From the NCBI GenBank assembly GCA_930367215.1, contig OV884059.1, positions 51,554,957 through 51,618,956 of the forward strand: a DNA stretch of 64,000 bases, written 5' to 3'. Positions 44,602 through 53,581 of the stretch are shown here, in pieces. A program made the translations under genes and the position numbers. A model generated the notes under the pieces. The model searched no databases. It was given only the letters and a program-made list of their open reading frames with translations, and had not been told where the DNA came from. The DNA is from Pollenia angustigena (lineage: Eukaryota > Arthropoda > Insecta > Diptera > Polleniidae). Position 1 is the first letter of the stretch. Every line of letters starts with the position of its first letter.

Positions 44602-44893
44602 TTCCAAGAACTTTTACAACTACAATGAATATTGGAAGAATTCCAACCAATTGTAGTGGGGAATGTAAGATGAGATAAACTCACTGTTTATTGTTGATGT
44701 TTTTGTACTGCCTTTTACAATTCTCGGATTCTGCATAAGAATGACAGCATAAATGGTCAGTAATTCTGATAAAAAATCTGTAGTTGCCATTTCCAAGAAC
44801 TTTTACAACTACAATGAATATTGGAAGAATTCCAACCAATTGTAGTGGGGAATGTAAGATGAGATAAACTCACTGTTTATTGTTGATGTTTTT
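44516..44893. repeat. 189-bp tandem duplication at the gypsy gag start (two units)
   Basis: Units 44516-44704 and 44705-44893 are almost identical (GGTCATAAATT versus GGTCAGTAATT is the one change noted). Each contains the gag start region and the leader (ATTCCAACCAATTGTAGTGG, TTATTGTTGATGTTTTTG). The result is two gag starts, one behind the other. Confidence 0.9.
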
Positions 44894-46277
44894 GTTTAAA
44901 CTTTGATATTGTTACAAGTAGAACTGTTGCTTATAAGTCTTATACGTTTAACAGAAACAAATTCCCAATCGTACTACGATTGATCCTCGACACGTCGTCG
45001 GCGACTTTGTGCGGATGGTTGTTGTTGCCGTTGCTGGTGCTGCTGACGTTGGCGTTGTTGTTGCGGGCGTCGTTGAGCCTGCTGCTGGCGTCTCGGACGC
45101 GTTGGTTGCTGTGACGTTTCTTCTACTGAACGCCGCTGACGTGGTGGTAGCGCTTGTGGGTTCCGACGCTAACGGGTTGGTTGGGTGGGATGTCGACGTT
45201 GAGGTACTGATGGTGGGTTACTTCGGTGACCTTGGGGTCGGTTTCCCACACGTGATTGTACTGCTTGTTCTGGGTGCAACATGGTTCGAAGGACCATAAA
45301 CAAATTCCCAATCGTAAATTGGAAAGTTGTTGTATCTACTTGGCGTGACCGGAGTAGAACTGAAACTATTTATTACACGAAATGTAATAAATGTGTAGGT
45401 TGCAGTAGTGGGGTGTTTTATATCGGCTATAATTAATTAAATTCAAAGGGATTGAATGTATGTATGTATGTAGTATTTACTTGCAGTGGTTGCTTTGTAA
45501 ATAAAGTGGCAGATCAGGTTTAATTTTAAGAGCTAATTTATTGGTTGTTTAATTCAGTGTTTGTATTTAGGATTTTTATAAAAATAGGGTTTTTTGCTGA
45601 ACTGATGTAACGTGTTTAAACAGTTTTATTTGGTTTAACATCTTTAGTTTTTCTAAAATCTTTATGGATGAAGTTTCCTGATGATCTGGCCTATGCAACC
45701 AGTGAAATGCGCATGGGAATAGCTTATCCCATCAACAATAAATTTCAAGTATTTTTATCAAGAATAAAAACTGGGAATTAAGCACGAATAACAAAATCTT
45801 TTGAAATTAAAATTTTGTATTCCGAAGCAAATTACTTTTTGATAATAAACGGGCAAGTGCACGGCCTAAAAAACACTTAATTGACAACATGCTTTTGTAA
45901 GTTGTTGTTGTTTACATTTTGCTTTTCTTAACCTACTTACAACTACAATTAATGTTGGGAGAATTCCAACCAATTGTAGTGGGGAATGTAAGATTAGATA
46001 AACTCACTGTTTATTGTTGATGTTTTTGTTTAAACTTTGATATTGTTACAAGTAGAACTGTTGCTTATAAGTCTTATACGTTTAACAGTTTTATTTGGTT
46101 AAATATCTTTAGTTTTTCTAAAATCTTTATGGATGAAGTTTCCTGATGATCTGGCCTAGGCAACCAGTGAAATGCGCATGGGAATAGCTTATCCCATCAA
46201 CAATAAATTTCAAGTGTTTTTATCAAGAATAAAAACTGGGAATTAAGCACGAATAACAAAATCTTTTGAAATTAAAA
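44805..46277. repeat. Scrambled gypsy leader: dispersed direct repeats
   Basis: 44805-44954 recurs at 45939-46087 (leader block ending TACGTTTAACAG), and 45615-45814 recurs at 46081-46277 (CTAAAATCTTTATGGATGAA ... TGAAATGCGCATGGGAATAG). In minus-strand order the leader blocks thus appear at least twice, with foreign material between them, indicating serial tandem rearrangement of one gypsy 5' region. Confidence 0.8.
44955..45316 (-). repeat. GC-rich Gln/Arg-rich segment between 19-bp direct repeats
   Basis: Flanked by AAACAAATTCCCAATCGTA at 44955-44973 and 45298-45316. On the minus strand one frame reads mostly open with GNRPQGHRSNPPSVPQRRHP and long QQQ/RRQ runs (RRPQQQRQRQQHQQRQQQPS), interrupted by a stop. 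It resembles the basic Gln-rich C-terminus of gypsy gag and probably is that part of the same element, displaced. The plus-strand frame rich in Val and Ala is only its shadow. Confidence 0.5.
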
Positions 46278-46446
46278 ATAAAAATTATTTTCTCTTACTT
46301 TGCAGATACTTATTTGTTGGCAGTAGTTGAAAATTCTTCCTTCAGTGAATGGTTGTTAGTTGCCGTTCAGTTGACTTCGGGACTTCCTTCGGTAAGATTG
46401 TTTTTCGTTGTCTTCCTTATTTAATGTCCTTTTAAATCCTAGTGCT

Positions 46447-46463
46447 CCACGAGTTGGACGCCA
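46447..46463 (-). other. Possible gypsy primer-binding site (tRNA-Lys type)
   Basis: On the minus strand TGGCGTCCAACTCGTGG resembles the tRNA-Lys primer site TGGCGCCCAACGTGGGG of several gypsy-group elements with mismatches. If right, the LTR lies from 46464 upward, and sequence to about 47.5 kb including 47213-47315 would be LTR. Confidence 0.4.
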
Positions 46464-47877
46464 ATTAATGTTTTTGGGTGTCGGGTGTAGAAAAAAATAA
46501 TTTTTCTACAAGATCCGAAACAAATTGGATCTTATCTTATTTTTTATCAAGGGTTAGGTTAAGCACTCTTTAGAACACAACTAGAATAATCAACTTTGAC
46601 TGAGTTAATATGCATTGATTCATTATTGTCTACAACAATTACGATTCTTAATACTAATACATATTGATAATAAATAATACATTTCTTTGTTTGATAATTT
46701 ATAAATATATTTCTTTGTCTTAGGCCCGTTTTCACGACTTAACGATAGCTAAATGTAGGAAGTGATCGAACAGATAATGAGTTTTAAATTATCACAAGTT
46801 CCCTTTAATCTAAAAATGAAGGATAAGGAAAAGAGAGGAACGTTCTACCTTTAACTTTTGTCGTTAGGCTTAGATTTGAGATTGTCATATTATAGTCACA
46901 TATTTTTTATATTTGGCAACTCAAAGTATACGTATATTTTGTAAATTATTAACAAACTCAAATTTTGACAAATAAAATTTACAAAATTTTAAGTTCGCGT
47001 GTACATTTGTGCACACAAAAAATTTTTTTTTTTTTTTTTGATTTTGCTTAAACACTAAAAAATTTTTGGCTAACTATCTAGAGTTATATTACCAGGGTAT
47101 CACACGGTTTGTTGGAGCCTCATCCACAAGTCCTCGATCGACCTAGACCTTCGTATAGGAAGGCGAAGAGCTTCCAGAATAAGCTCCAGAGTATATCTTG
47201 TCTCCACAGTAAAACGTCTGAGTTATTTCCTTGGTACTCCACCAGTTAATCGTCTGAGTTATATTGGTTCTCCACCAGTCACATGAGTTATTAATGGTTC
47301 TCCACCAGACAAAACCTCAAATTGAGGTTAAAAACGATTGCATATAGTTAATGCAGATACCGCAAAAACTGTAACTCGGTACAGTTATACGACGCCGAAA
47401 CACTAACCAATGCGGGGTGACAACGCAAAACGCAACAAAAGCAGACAAACAAAAACGACCTGTTTGCCCTTAAGAAATAATGACAAAAAGCGCGAGCTGC
47501 TTCTCCACTCAGAGCAGTTTTACGAGTGTGGTACAAACTTTTAATTCTTTTTGACACAAAAATTTAAAATGAGAAAAGTAAAAGAAAGTACGTAGTTGCC
47601 AGTTCGTATTTTTATTTTGGCAAAAATAATCGGTATTTACTTTAGTATTGCCACATTTTAAAAAATGTTAAGTTTATTTTAAACAGAAGTTGTGAAAACG
47701 AAAAATAGTTGAAGGTAACTTTATTCCTTACTAGTGCTAATGGTACCATTAACTACTTCGATCTTTAAAGGTAAGTCGTGCAAAAGTGCCTTAAACTTGT
47801 AAACATATACATATATATTTTTTTCTTTTCCTTATAAATTTTATTGTTCATTTTAATGACTATGAAATTCCACATTA
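46464..47877. other. Probable LTR and flank; no gene
   Basis: No convincing frame. 46722-46760 is a dispersed inverted-repeat terminus (see 32144-32182), with GGCCCGTTTTCAC preceded by TTA. 47213-47315 holds three imperfect copies of a 30-40-bp unit (CGTCTGAGTTAT...GGTTCTCCACCAGT). The rest is AT-rich. Confidence 0.4.
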
Positions 47878-48210
47878 AGGCTAGATTACATTATCATACT
47901 TTGTATTAATACATGTCAAAAACTCAAGTAATATGACAAAGTATGATAGTGTGATTGCAATGTGTAAAGGAAATGACAAGTATTATGAAAAAAGTTTGAT
48001 ATCCCATACGACTTCTAAACAATAATACTTTTCATTGGATCAGGGTTGCATTTTATTTCATGTGTGAGTGTTTATACTTTGTGTGATGGTGTGAACACAA
48101 ACAGTCATGTTAAACTAGATTTTTTGACAGTCGCATCAAAACTCATTAGATTTCTATCTCACAAAGTATTATGGATTGCGTAAGACTTGTGAGATAGTGT
48201 AATCTAGCCT
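47878..48210. mobile_element. Harbinger-type MITE, 333 bp
   Basis: Ends AGGCTAGATTACATTATC and, from the other side, AGGCTAGATTACACTATC (17 of 18). Flanked by TTA on both sides (47875-47877 and 48211-48213), the 3-bp target duplication of PIF/Harbinger elements. Internally there is a second inverted echo (ATCATACTTTGT / ACAAAGTATGAT). No ORF. Confidence 0.85.
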
Positions 48211-48517
48211 TTAGTACGTACCAAGGCGTATCAGCTTTTTATTACCAATTTTATTACTTCCTGCGAATAGTCTTGGGCTTAATCGTTCATTTAGGTGACT
48301 GGTCATTAGCGTTCATTTAAAAAAAATCAACTAGTTCGTTCTTTTAGTTCAGTAGTTCATGTTTAGTCACTTGGTCTTTTGCGTCAGCTAGTCTTTTGAG
48401 TAAGTGTACATTTTCTTGATTCTTTACCGAACTGATTGAAAAGAAACAACAATATTATTAGTGTCTATATGTTATAACATAAAATACTTTTTTTTTACTC
48501 ATTGCCACCTTGCCTTA

Positions 48518-48824
48518 AGCGGCCCATACACTTGCCATATTATTGTATATGATAATCGCCATATTATTTCCATTTTGTTCTATATTATGCAATAAGTCGC
48601 ACAGTAGTTTCATTTGTTCAATAAAAACGTGAACATAACCTATAGGAATAACATAAACAGTAATGTAAAACGCTGCCAATACATTTCACTTTGTTTTCGG
48701 TGTGCAATAAAAATCATGATTGTTGCCAATATGACGTGCCAGCTTCGAATATCACATACACATTGGCGATATAATTGTACAATACGTAAAATTGTACAAT
48801 TTTATTTCAAGTGTATGAGCCACT
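48518..48824. mobile_element. Harbinger-type MITE, 307 bp (different family)
   Basis: Ends AGCGGCCCATACACTTG and, from the other side, AGTGGCTCATACACTTG (15 of 17). Flanked by TTA at 48515-48517 and 48825-48827. The interior has TGCCAATA/TTGGCGAT-like echoes and no ORF that I trust; the plus-strand frame across it is chance. Confidence 0.85.
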
Positions 48825-48827
48825 TTA

Positions 48828-49621
48828 AACATTTTCATAATATAATCAGGGCTGCCATATTAGAGATGTCTCGCAACACTTGGCGATTTTCAAACATTTT
48901 GACTACACTCCGATAAAATGCAATATTTTATTACACTATGGAACATTTTTGGGATTCTTGTCTGGGGGGTGAGAAATTCCAAGTCAGGGTGGTGGTACTA
49001 GGTCAGTATAGTAAAACCCTCAAAGGGTTTGGCGTTCGTATGTGTCAGTTTTTTTTTTATGACATTTTAAATTTTTTCCTTATCTTGATGTTTTTTCGCT
49101 TAGTTGTAACATTTTGGCAAAAACGTAGTTTAACATAACTCGAGAACCACTTGTCCGATTTTGCTAAAGCAAACTCAAAAAAATTTAGAATTACAATTTC
49201 TTTAATCTGTTCATATAACGTTTTTCTTTATAATCAACAGTTTTGCCGGTAAAAATAAATTTGTGGAGAAAAAAAAATATTTTTTTGCCTAAAAATTAAA
49301 ATTTTTTTTTTTTTAAATTCATAAAAAATCCAAAACGGAAAAAAAGGATCAAGTGTTATTAATTTCATGTAAAGTCACATTACCTATAAACAAAATGCGA
49401 CATAGATCATAGAAATCGATTAACGCGTTCTGCTTTTATTTACAATTAAGTGAAGGTATCCCATTTTGACAAGAATATTGATATTTGTTTTTATTCAAAA
49501 AAGTGTAATTTATCGCCTTTTTTATAAATTTTCCCCAATAACTCCAGACTTCTGGCCATAAACTATTAAAAAAATTAAGTAAACATTTTCATAATTTTTT
49601 ATTTTATTTATTTATTTTTAT
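48828..49621. other. No recognisable gene
   Basis: Begins with CAGGGCTGCCATAT (48848), similar to the hAT-like terminus at 8122, but no matching second end is present. 49280-49330 is T/A homopolymer-rich. Nothing else assignable. Confidence 0.4.
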
Positions 49622-50075
49622 TTATTTTAATAAATATTGCCTAGACTTTTTCGATGGTGGTTGTTCGGGACTAGTGGCATCGCATTCATCGCTATCACCA
49701 GTTTCTGAACCACACATAATGTCAATGTGTGACTTCACTGTTGGCCCTTCTGCATCTCCTGAAAGTTCTTTATCATCAAGATCATCCTTGTCTTGCCACA
49801 CAAGCTTACTCCACCAGCAAATTTCCGCAATTATTGCACTCGGCGACTTTTTGCCTCTATATCTGTAAGTTTTTGTTTTATTAAAATGAGAGAAAATAAA
49901 AAATCAGTATTACCTCATTTCAAATGGCATAGCAACTTGATGATAGCGTTCACCTTGTTCATCAGATTCGGTAGCCAATTGTTTGCTGAAGTAGTCCAGA
50001 TGATGATGTAAATAATGGATTTTCAAGGACATGTGGACACCAATTTCCGAGAATGCTCTTAACATCCTTGCGACA
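49622..50075 (-). pseudogene. Two-exon fragment of an unclassified insect gene family
   Basis: Minus strand. The upstream exon, about 50075-49914, reads MLRAFSEIGVHMSLKIHYLH, then HHLDYFSKQLATESDEQGER and YHQVAMPFEMR. A clean intron of 51 bp (49913-49863; GTAATA ... TTACAG) follows, then the exon 49862-49622 reads YRGKKSPSAIIAEICWWSKL, an acidic stretch (WQDKDDLDDKELSGDAEGPT) and a basic end PPSKKSRQY before TAA. I recognise the combination MSLK(I/V)H(Y/F)L..HLD and SDEQGER(Y/F)HQ ... RY(Q/R)G as a recurrent motif in many insect hypothetical proteins, often in transposon-rich loci; function unknown. The 5' part is lost into tandem repeats at 50.1 kb. It could be a truncated gene or a mobile-element protein. 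Confidence 0.65.
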
Positions 50076-50105
50076 GAAACATCGTAGTAGTAGGGAAATG
50101 GGGAG

Positions 50106-50275
50106 GCAGCAAAAATGCTGCCTCCCCATTCGTTTTTTCCCCATATACCACAGAGGGAGCATTTTGCTTTTCATTGAAAGCAGCAAAAATTCTGCTTCCC
50201 CATTCGTTTTTTCCCATATACCACAGAGGGAGCATTTTGCTTTTTTTTCATTTAAAGCAGCAAAAATTCTGCCTG
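50106..50275. repeat. Tandem repeat, about 75-bp unit, 2.3 copies
   Basis: Units start GCAGCAAAAAT at 50106, 50180 and 50257 and share TCCCCATTCGTTTTTTCC and ATACCACAGAGGGAGCATTT. Each unit contains a small GCAGCATTTTTGCTGC-like hairpin core (GCAGCAAAAATGCTGC in the first). Confidence 0.85.
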
Positions 50276-50378
50276 TTTTTGTTCCCTATGTATTTTCCAT
50301 AAGGAGGAATTTTGAATATAAACAAAATAAAGAATTTTTTGTTTGAGTATTTTTCAATAAAAGAGAGACTAATATTAA

Positions 50379-50432
50379 TTCTCTTCATTGAAGAAAATAT
50401 AAGGTGATCTATATTTTCTTCAATGAAGAGAA
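50379..50432. repeat. Perfect hairpin, 23-bp arms, 8-base loop
   Basis: Left arm TTCTCTTCATTGAAGAAAATATA and right arm its exact reverse complement, separated by AGGTGATC. It lies in AT-rich DNA about 130 bp before the Polinton promoter region. Could be a terminator-like or replication-associated structure of the Polinton end, or a chance foldback relic. Confidence 0.8.
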
Positions 50433-50560
50433 ATTTAAAAAATATGTATAAATAAAATTGTTTGAGTATTTTAAAATAATATAGAGTAATGTGTAATATA
50501 TTTAGAATATGCAGCACATGTAAGTATAGAGATTAACTCAATTTGAAAGTTTGCCATTAA

Positions 50561-50600
50561 TATAAAAAGGCTGAGGGAGTATATTCCACATCATTATTCT
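50561..50600 (+). promoter_or_regulatory. TATA box and initiator of the first Polinton gene
   Basis: TATAAAAAGG at 50561-50570 is a strong TATA box; TCATTA at 50591-50596, 30 bases downstream, fits the insect initiator. The first ATG is at 50631. Confidence 0.6.
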
Positions 50601-50630
50601 AATTGCCACTTTAAAGGAAACTTAGTAAAA

Positions 50631-51002
50631 ATGGTAAGCATTTCGTACATAATAAAGGTATATTAAATTATTTATTATTTTTTTCTTGTTTGTTTTCAGA
50701 TGTATAAAAAAATTGTGAATATTGCCCATGGTATTAAGCCTGAGTATATTAGAATAGATGATATACCTTTAAACCAATCTTTGAAAATTGTGAATTTTGA
50801 ATGGAAAGAAACACAATATGGTCTAAAAGTCATTGCCAATTTAGACGACAATAAATGGTTTTATCTCCCCAATAGAATGATTAAATTTTTAAATAAGGAG
50901 GATCCATACTTAACTCAAATGAATGATAAAGTTTGGACAATTATTTACAAGGGGCGTCAATTACCAAATGGACCTGCAATATTCGATTTAAATTATACCT
51001 AA
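50631..51002 (+). CDS. Small spliced Polinton protein (KFxLPxR-type), about 101 aa
   Basis: Probable join of ATG 50631-50633 with 50700-51002 across a 66-bp intron (GTAAGC ... TTTTCAG, 50634-50699). A second ATG opens exon 2, so the product is intact either way. The protein contains IDDIPLNQSLKIVNFEWKET, YGLKVIANLDDNKWFYLPNR and DKVWTIIYKGRQL. Proteins with a KWFYLPxRM ... YKG pattern occur in Polinton-type elements and are sometimes suspected to bind DNA; this is from memory of the pattern, not established. The frame is undamaged, unlike most neighbours. The TATA/initiator lies just upstream. Confidence 0.6.
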
Positions 51003-51111
51003 ACTCTGAAAAAAAAAATCCTTACAATAAAGATAAATATAATAAAAGAAAACAAGATTTTTTTTTTAAATTTTTATTACTTTTATTTAAAATAATTTTA
51101 CATATAAAAAT

Positions 51112-51354
51112 TTAAAATTTAATTTCCAAAAAATAAGAATCGTCGTCCTCCAAAAATTGTTTGATGAAGTCGGGAATCTCCTCCTTCGCATTGTCAGGGA
51201 TCTCCTCCTTCATGTTCATCTCTGCAGGACTTTTATAAAATTTTGACTTTTTGGCACTGAAATTATGCAGGCGCATAAAATGCCTTTTCTTATTAAACTT
51301 GGTTTTAAAATATATGTGCTTACAAAATTCACACGTTAACTTAACACTTTCCAT
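51112..51354 (-). CDS. Small C2H2 zinc-finger protein of the Polinton
   Basis: 80 codons, start at 51354. A single C2H2 finger lies right after the start (CEFCKHIYFKTKFNKKRHFM, completed by RLH: C-x2-C-x12-H-x4-H). A basic patch and a strongly acidic tail follow, with a near repeat KEEIPDNAKEEIPDFIKQFL. It converges on the preceding spliced gene with about 110 bp between stops. Likely nucleic-acid binding; the specific role is unknown. No homologue recognised beyond the finger. Confidence 0.55.
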   Translation of the reverse strand: MESVKLTCEFCKHIYFKTKFNKKRHFMRLHNFSAKKSKFYKSPAEMNMKEEIPDNAKEEIPDFIKQFLEDDDSYFLEIKF

Positions 51355-51591
51355 TTTTAATTAAATAAAATAGTTAAAAAATCTTTTGAAAATACCTCGT
51401 AAAACATATAATTATTTTCTTATGCACTTTTTTGTTTTTATTTTTGGTAAATATATTTAATGTTTTTCAAAGCATATTTTGAAAACTGATCTATGGTTAT
51501 TGAACTTTTTAGAACATTCTGTTAAAAAATAAATACACAATTGTTATTGTTGACATTAAAAGTCATTAAACCTTTTGGTTGGGGGGAAAAA

Positions 51592-51850
51592 TGCAATCGT
51601 ATGCATTTTTAAAGTTTAAAAATTAACCTTGAATATTTGCTTCACATTAAATTATGAATAAATTAACTTTTCGTTAGGGTAAAAAGTGCAATCGTATGCA
51701 TTTTTAAAGTTTAAAAATTAACCTTGAATGTGTGCTTCATGAGCTAATAAACTTCTCATTTGTGAAAAATGCCATCGAAGAATTTTTTTATGTTTAAGAA
51801 TTAACCTTGAATGTTTGTTTCATTTTAAATTATGAGTAAATGAACTTTTA
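51592..51850. repeat. Tandem repeat of about 83-95 bp, three units
   Basis: Units begin TGCAATCGTATGCATTTTTA at 51592 and 51687 and a diverged TGCCATCGAAGAATTTTTTT at 51770. Each contains AATTAACCTTGAAT and a (T/A)GAACTTTT-like end. Sits between two small Polinton genes and could be regulatory or a replication-slippage product. A poly-A run follows at 51857-51877. Confidence 0.8.
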
Positions 51851-51933
51851 TTAGTAAAAAAAAAAAAAAAAAAAACTTATGATTAAAAAGAAACAAATCT
51901 CTTATTTGGCAACTATCTATTAGAAAAGCCACA

Positions 51934-52149
51934 ATGAATAACCAAACAAATCAAATTAACCAAAAAAGCAGAACAGATAGAATTAATATAACAGAAGTGC
52001 TTATATTACCGCCAATATATTTAAAAATATTCCTAGCGCTTTATGACGGGCAGGACGATGTTTTAATATCAATACCGATATGGCACCTGTACGATGGTAT
52101 GGATGAAATCCTTTTAGAGGCGACAAGAATCGTGGAAGAAAAACAATAA
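51934..52149 (+). CDS. Small hypothetical Polinton protein (71 aa)
   Basis: Open frame MNNQTNQINQKSRTDRINIT ... VLILPPIYLKIFLALYDGQD ... EATRIVEEKQ, placed between the repeat array and the convergent protease gene. Polar N-terminus, then a hydrophobic-amphipathic middle and an acidic end. No family recognised. Its codon use and position argue for a real gene, but length alone does not prove it. Confidence 0.35.
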   Translation: MNNQTNQINQKSRTDRINITEVLILPPIYLKIFLALYDGQDDVLISIPIWHLYDGMDEILLEATRIVEEKQ

Positions 52150-52182
52150 CTATATTTTTATTATATTTTTTTATTATATTTT

Positions 52183-52641
52183 TTAAAAATTCTTAAATAT
52201 ATACTTAAATAAACTTAAAACTAAAATATCATTATAATTTAAATTGAAATAATTAAACAATTTTAAAATTTTATTAAAACTTATATTTTTACATCTTAAA
52301 TAAATAAATACACAACAATAAACACCACATAAAATTGAAGTTTCACTCTGAATTCGAAGACTATTATAAGTAAAAGTTTTACAATTTTTATTTAAAAATA
52401 ACCTAAAAGACTTATTGGGAGATTGACCAGCAGAACAAAAGTACTCGGCAGGTTTGTTTGTAGGAAAATAAAAAGCAACCCAATGCTGTCCAGGCATATG
52501 TGATGGATCAGTGTTAGCAACGTAAAATGATGGTTTTGAAACTGGTTGTGTTGGTAATTTATTACATGCAAATACACCTTTAAATTTATATTTGGTTATA
52601 TTATTGGAGTTTAAAGTATTTTTAATATTGATTGAATTCAT
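52183..52641 (-). CDS. Polinton adenain-like cysteine protease, catalytic acid replaced
   Basis: Maturation protease that processes capsid precursors in adenoviruses and Polintons. Visible: the catalytic His block PGQHWVAFYF, the acid block PAEYFCSAG, the oxyanion Gln (IQSETS) and the catalytic Cys in ILCGVYCCVFIY, matching adenain HW, FEPFG and CGLFCCMF. In place of the catalytic Glu/Asp before the P/S-x-G turn there is Cys (EYFCSAG), so activity is doubtful. 152 aa, open, shorter than typical adenain (about 200), with a shortened N-terminus. The start overlaps the capsid stop by 4 bp. Confidence 0.85.
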   Translation of the reverse strand: MNSINIKNTLNSNNITKYKFKGVFACNKLPTQPVSKPSFYVANTDPSHMPGQHWVAFYFPTNKPAEYFCSAGQSPNKSFRLFLNKNCKTFTYNSLRIQSETSILCGVYCCVFIYLRCKNISFNKILKLFNYFNLNYNDILVLSLFKYIFKNF

Positions 52642-53581
52642 AGTGTTTGAATAATATTACGCGTTTTGTCAATTTCTATAACACTATCAAATTCACAATA
52701 TACTAAGCACGTTATTGCTTCAATAATTGGTTTGCCAAAACGCCCTTCAATACGAATAGTTCCCTGGCTTATTAAATTACCACAATTAGAATTATTATTA
52801 TGATCTGGTGTCAAGTCGAAAGCAAGTAAAAAATATCCGCTATCAAAAAGTTCTTTAGTTATTTGATGACCTTTATCGAAATGATGAATTCCAGTTCCTT
52901 TAAATAGTGTTTGATAACCACGAGTACTTATTATTCCTCCGTTATTGTAGTTAAGTTCAATTGGTTGTGCAGGAAATTGTACTCCATTAACAACCAAATT
53001 AAATCTTTGTAAATTAAAATGTTGAAAGTTAAATGGATTTTCTTTTTTCTCTCCAGTATATGCTTTATTAGACACCATTCCAAAAATTAAAAAATTTGGT
53101 AACTGTCCTAGTATTACGTTATCTAAAGTTAATGAGTGATTTCCAGGGTGTATTGTAAACGTTTTTATTTCCACTCTTTTATAAGGATAAATAGCATTTC
53201 TTGATTGTAATACATTATGATGAGCCATTAGAATATTATGATTAATAGTAAGATGGTTTATATATAAATTAGCTTCATGTATTTTAATATAAGATTCATT
53301 TTTATCGCCACCTTCTAAAATGTAAAATTCCGGTTTTTCCATTATTTACCTTTAGATCAACATTATTCAGCAAGTATTTTTGTTGGTTAAATACATCAAC
53401 ATGAAGTTTTCCAAAAAGCTCTACTCTCTTCCCATCCTTAAATAGTTTTTTTCTCTTGTCTAAACCAGGATTTTCTTTATCAACTAATGAATTTATTTTA
53501 TTTGTATCAATAGCCCAGCCACATGATTCAAGATGTGTAGATCTGGCATCATTTCCATAATTTAACAATTTTTCAATATAA

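Noticed and set aside
45009..45299. Plus-strand Val/Ala-rich frame of 96 codons
   Set aside because: Composition is the shadow of the minus-strand Gln/Arg-rich segment (CAG/CGN codons); no start context or family.
47213..47315. CRISPR-like repeat-spacer array
   Set aside because: Units are degenerate, short in number and without conserved spacing; eukaryotic LTR context.
48614..48916. 100-codon plus-strand frame
   Set aside because: Lies across a MITE with defined inverted ends; no similarity or codon bias.
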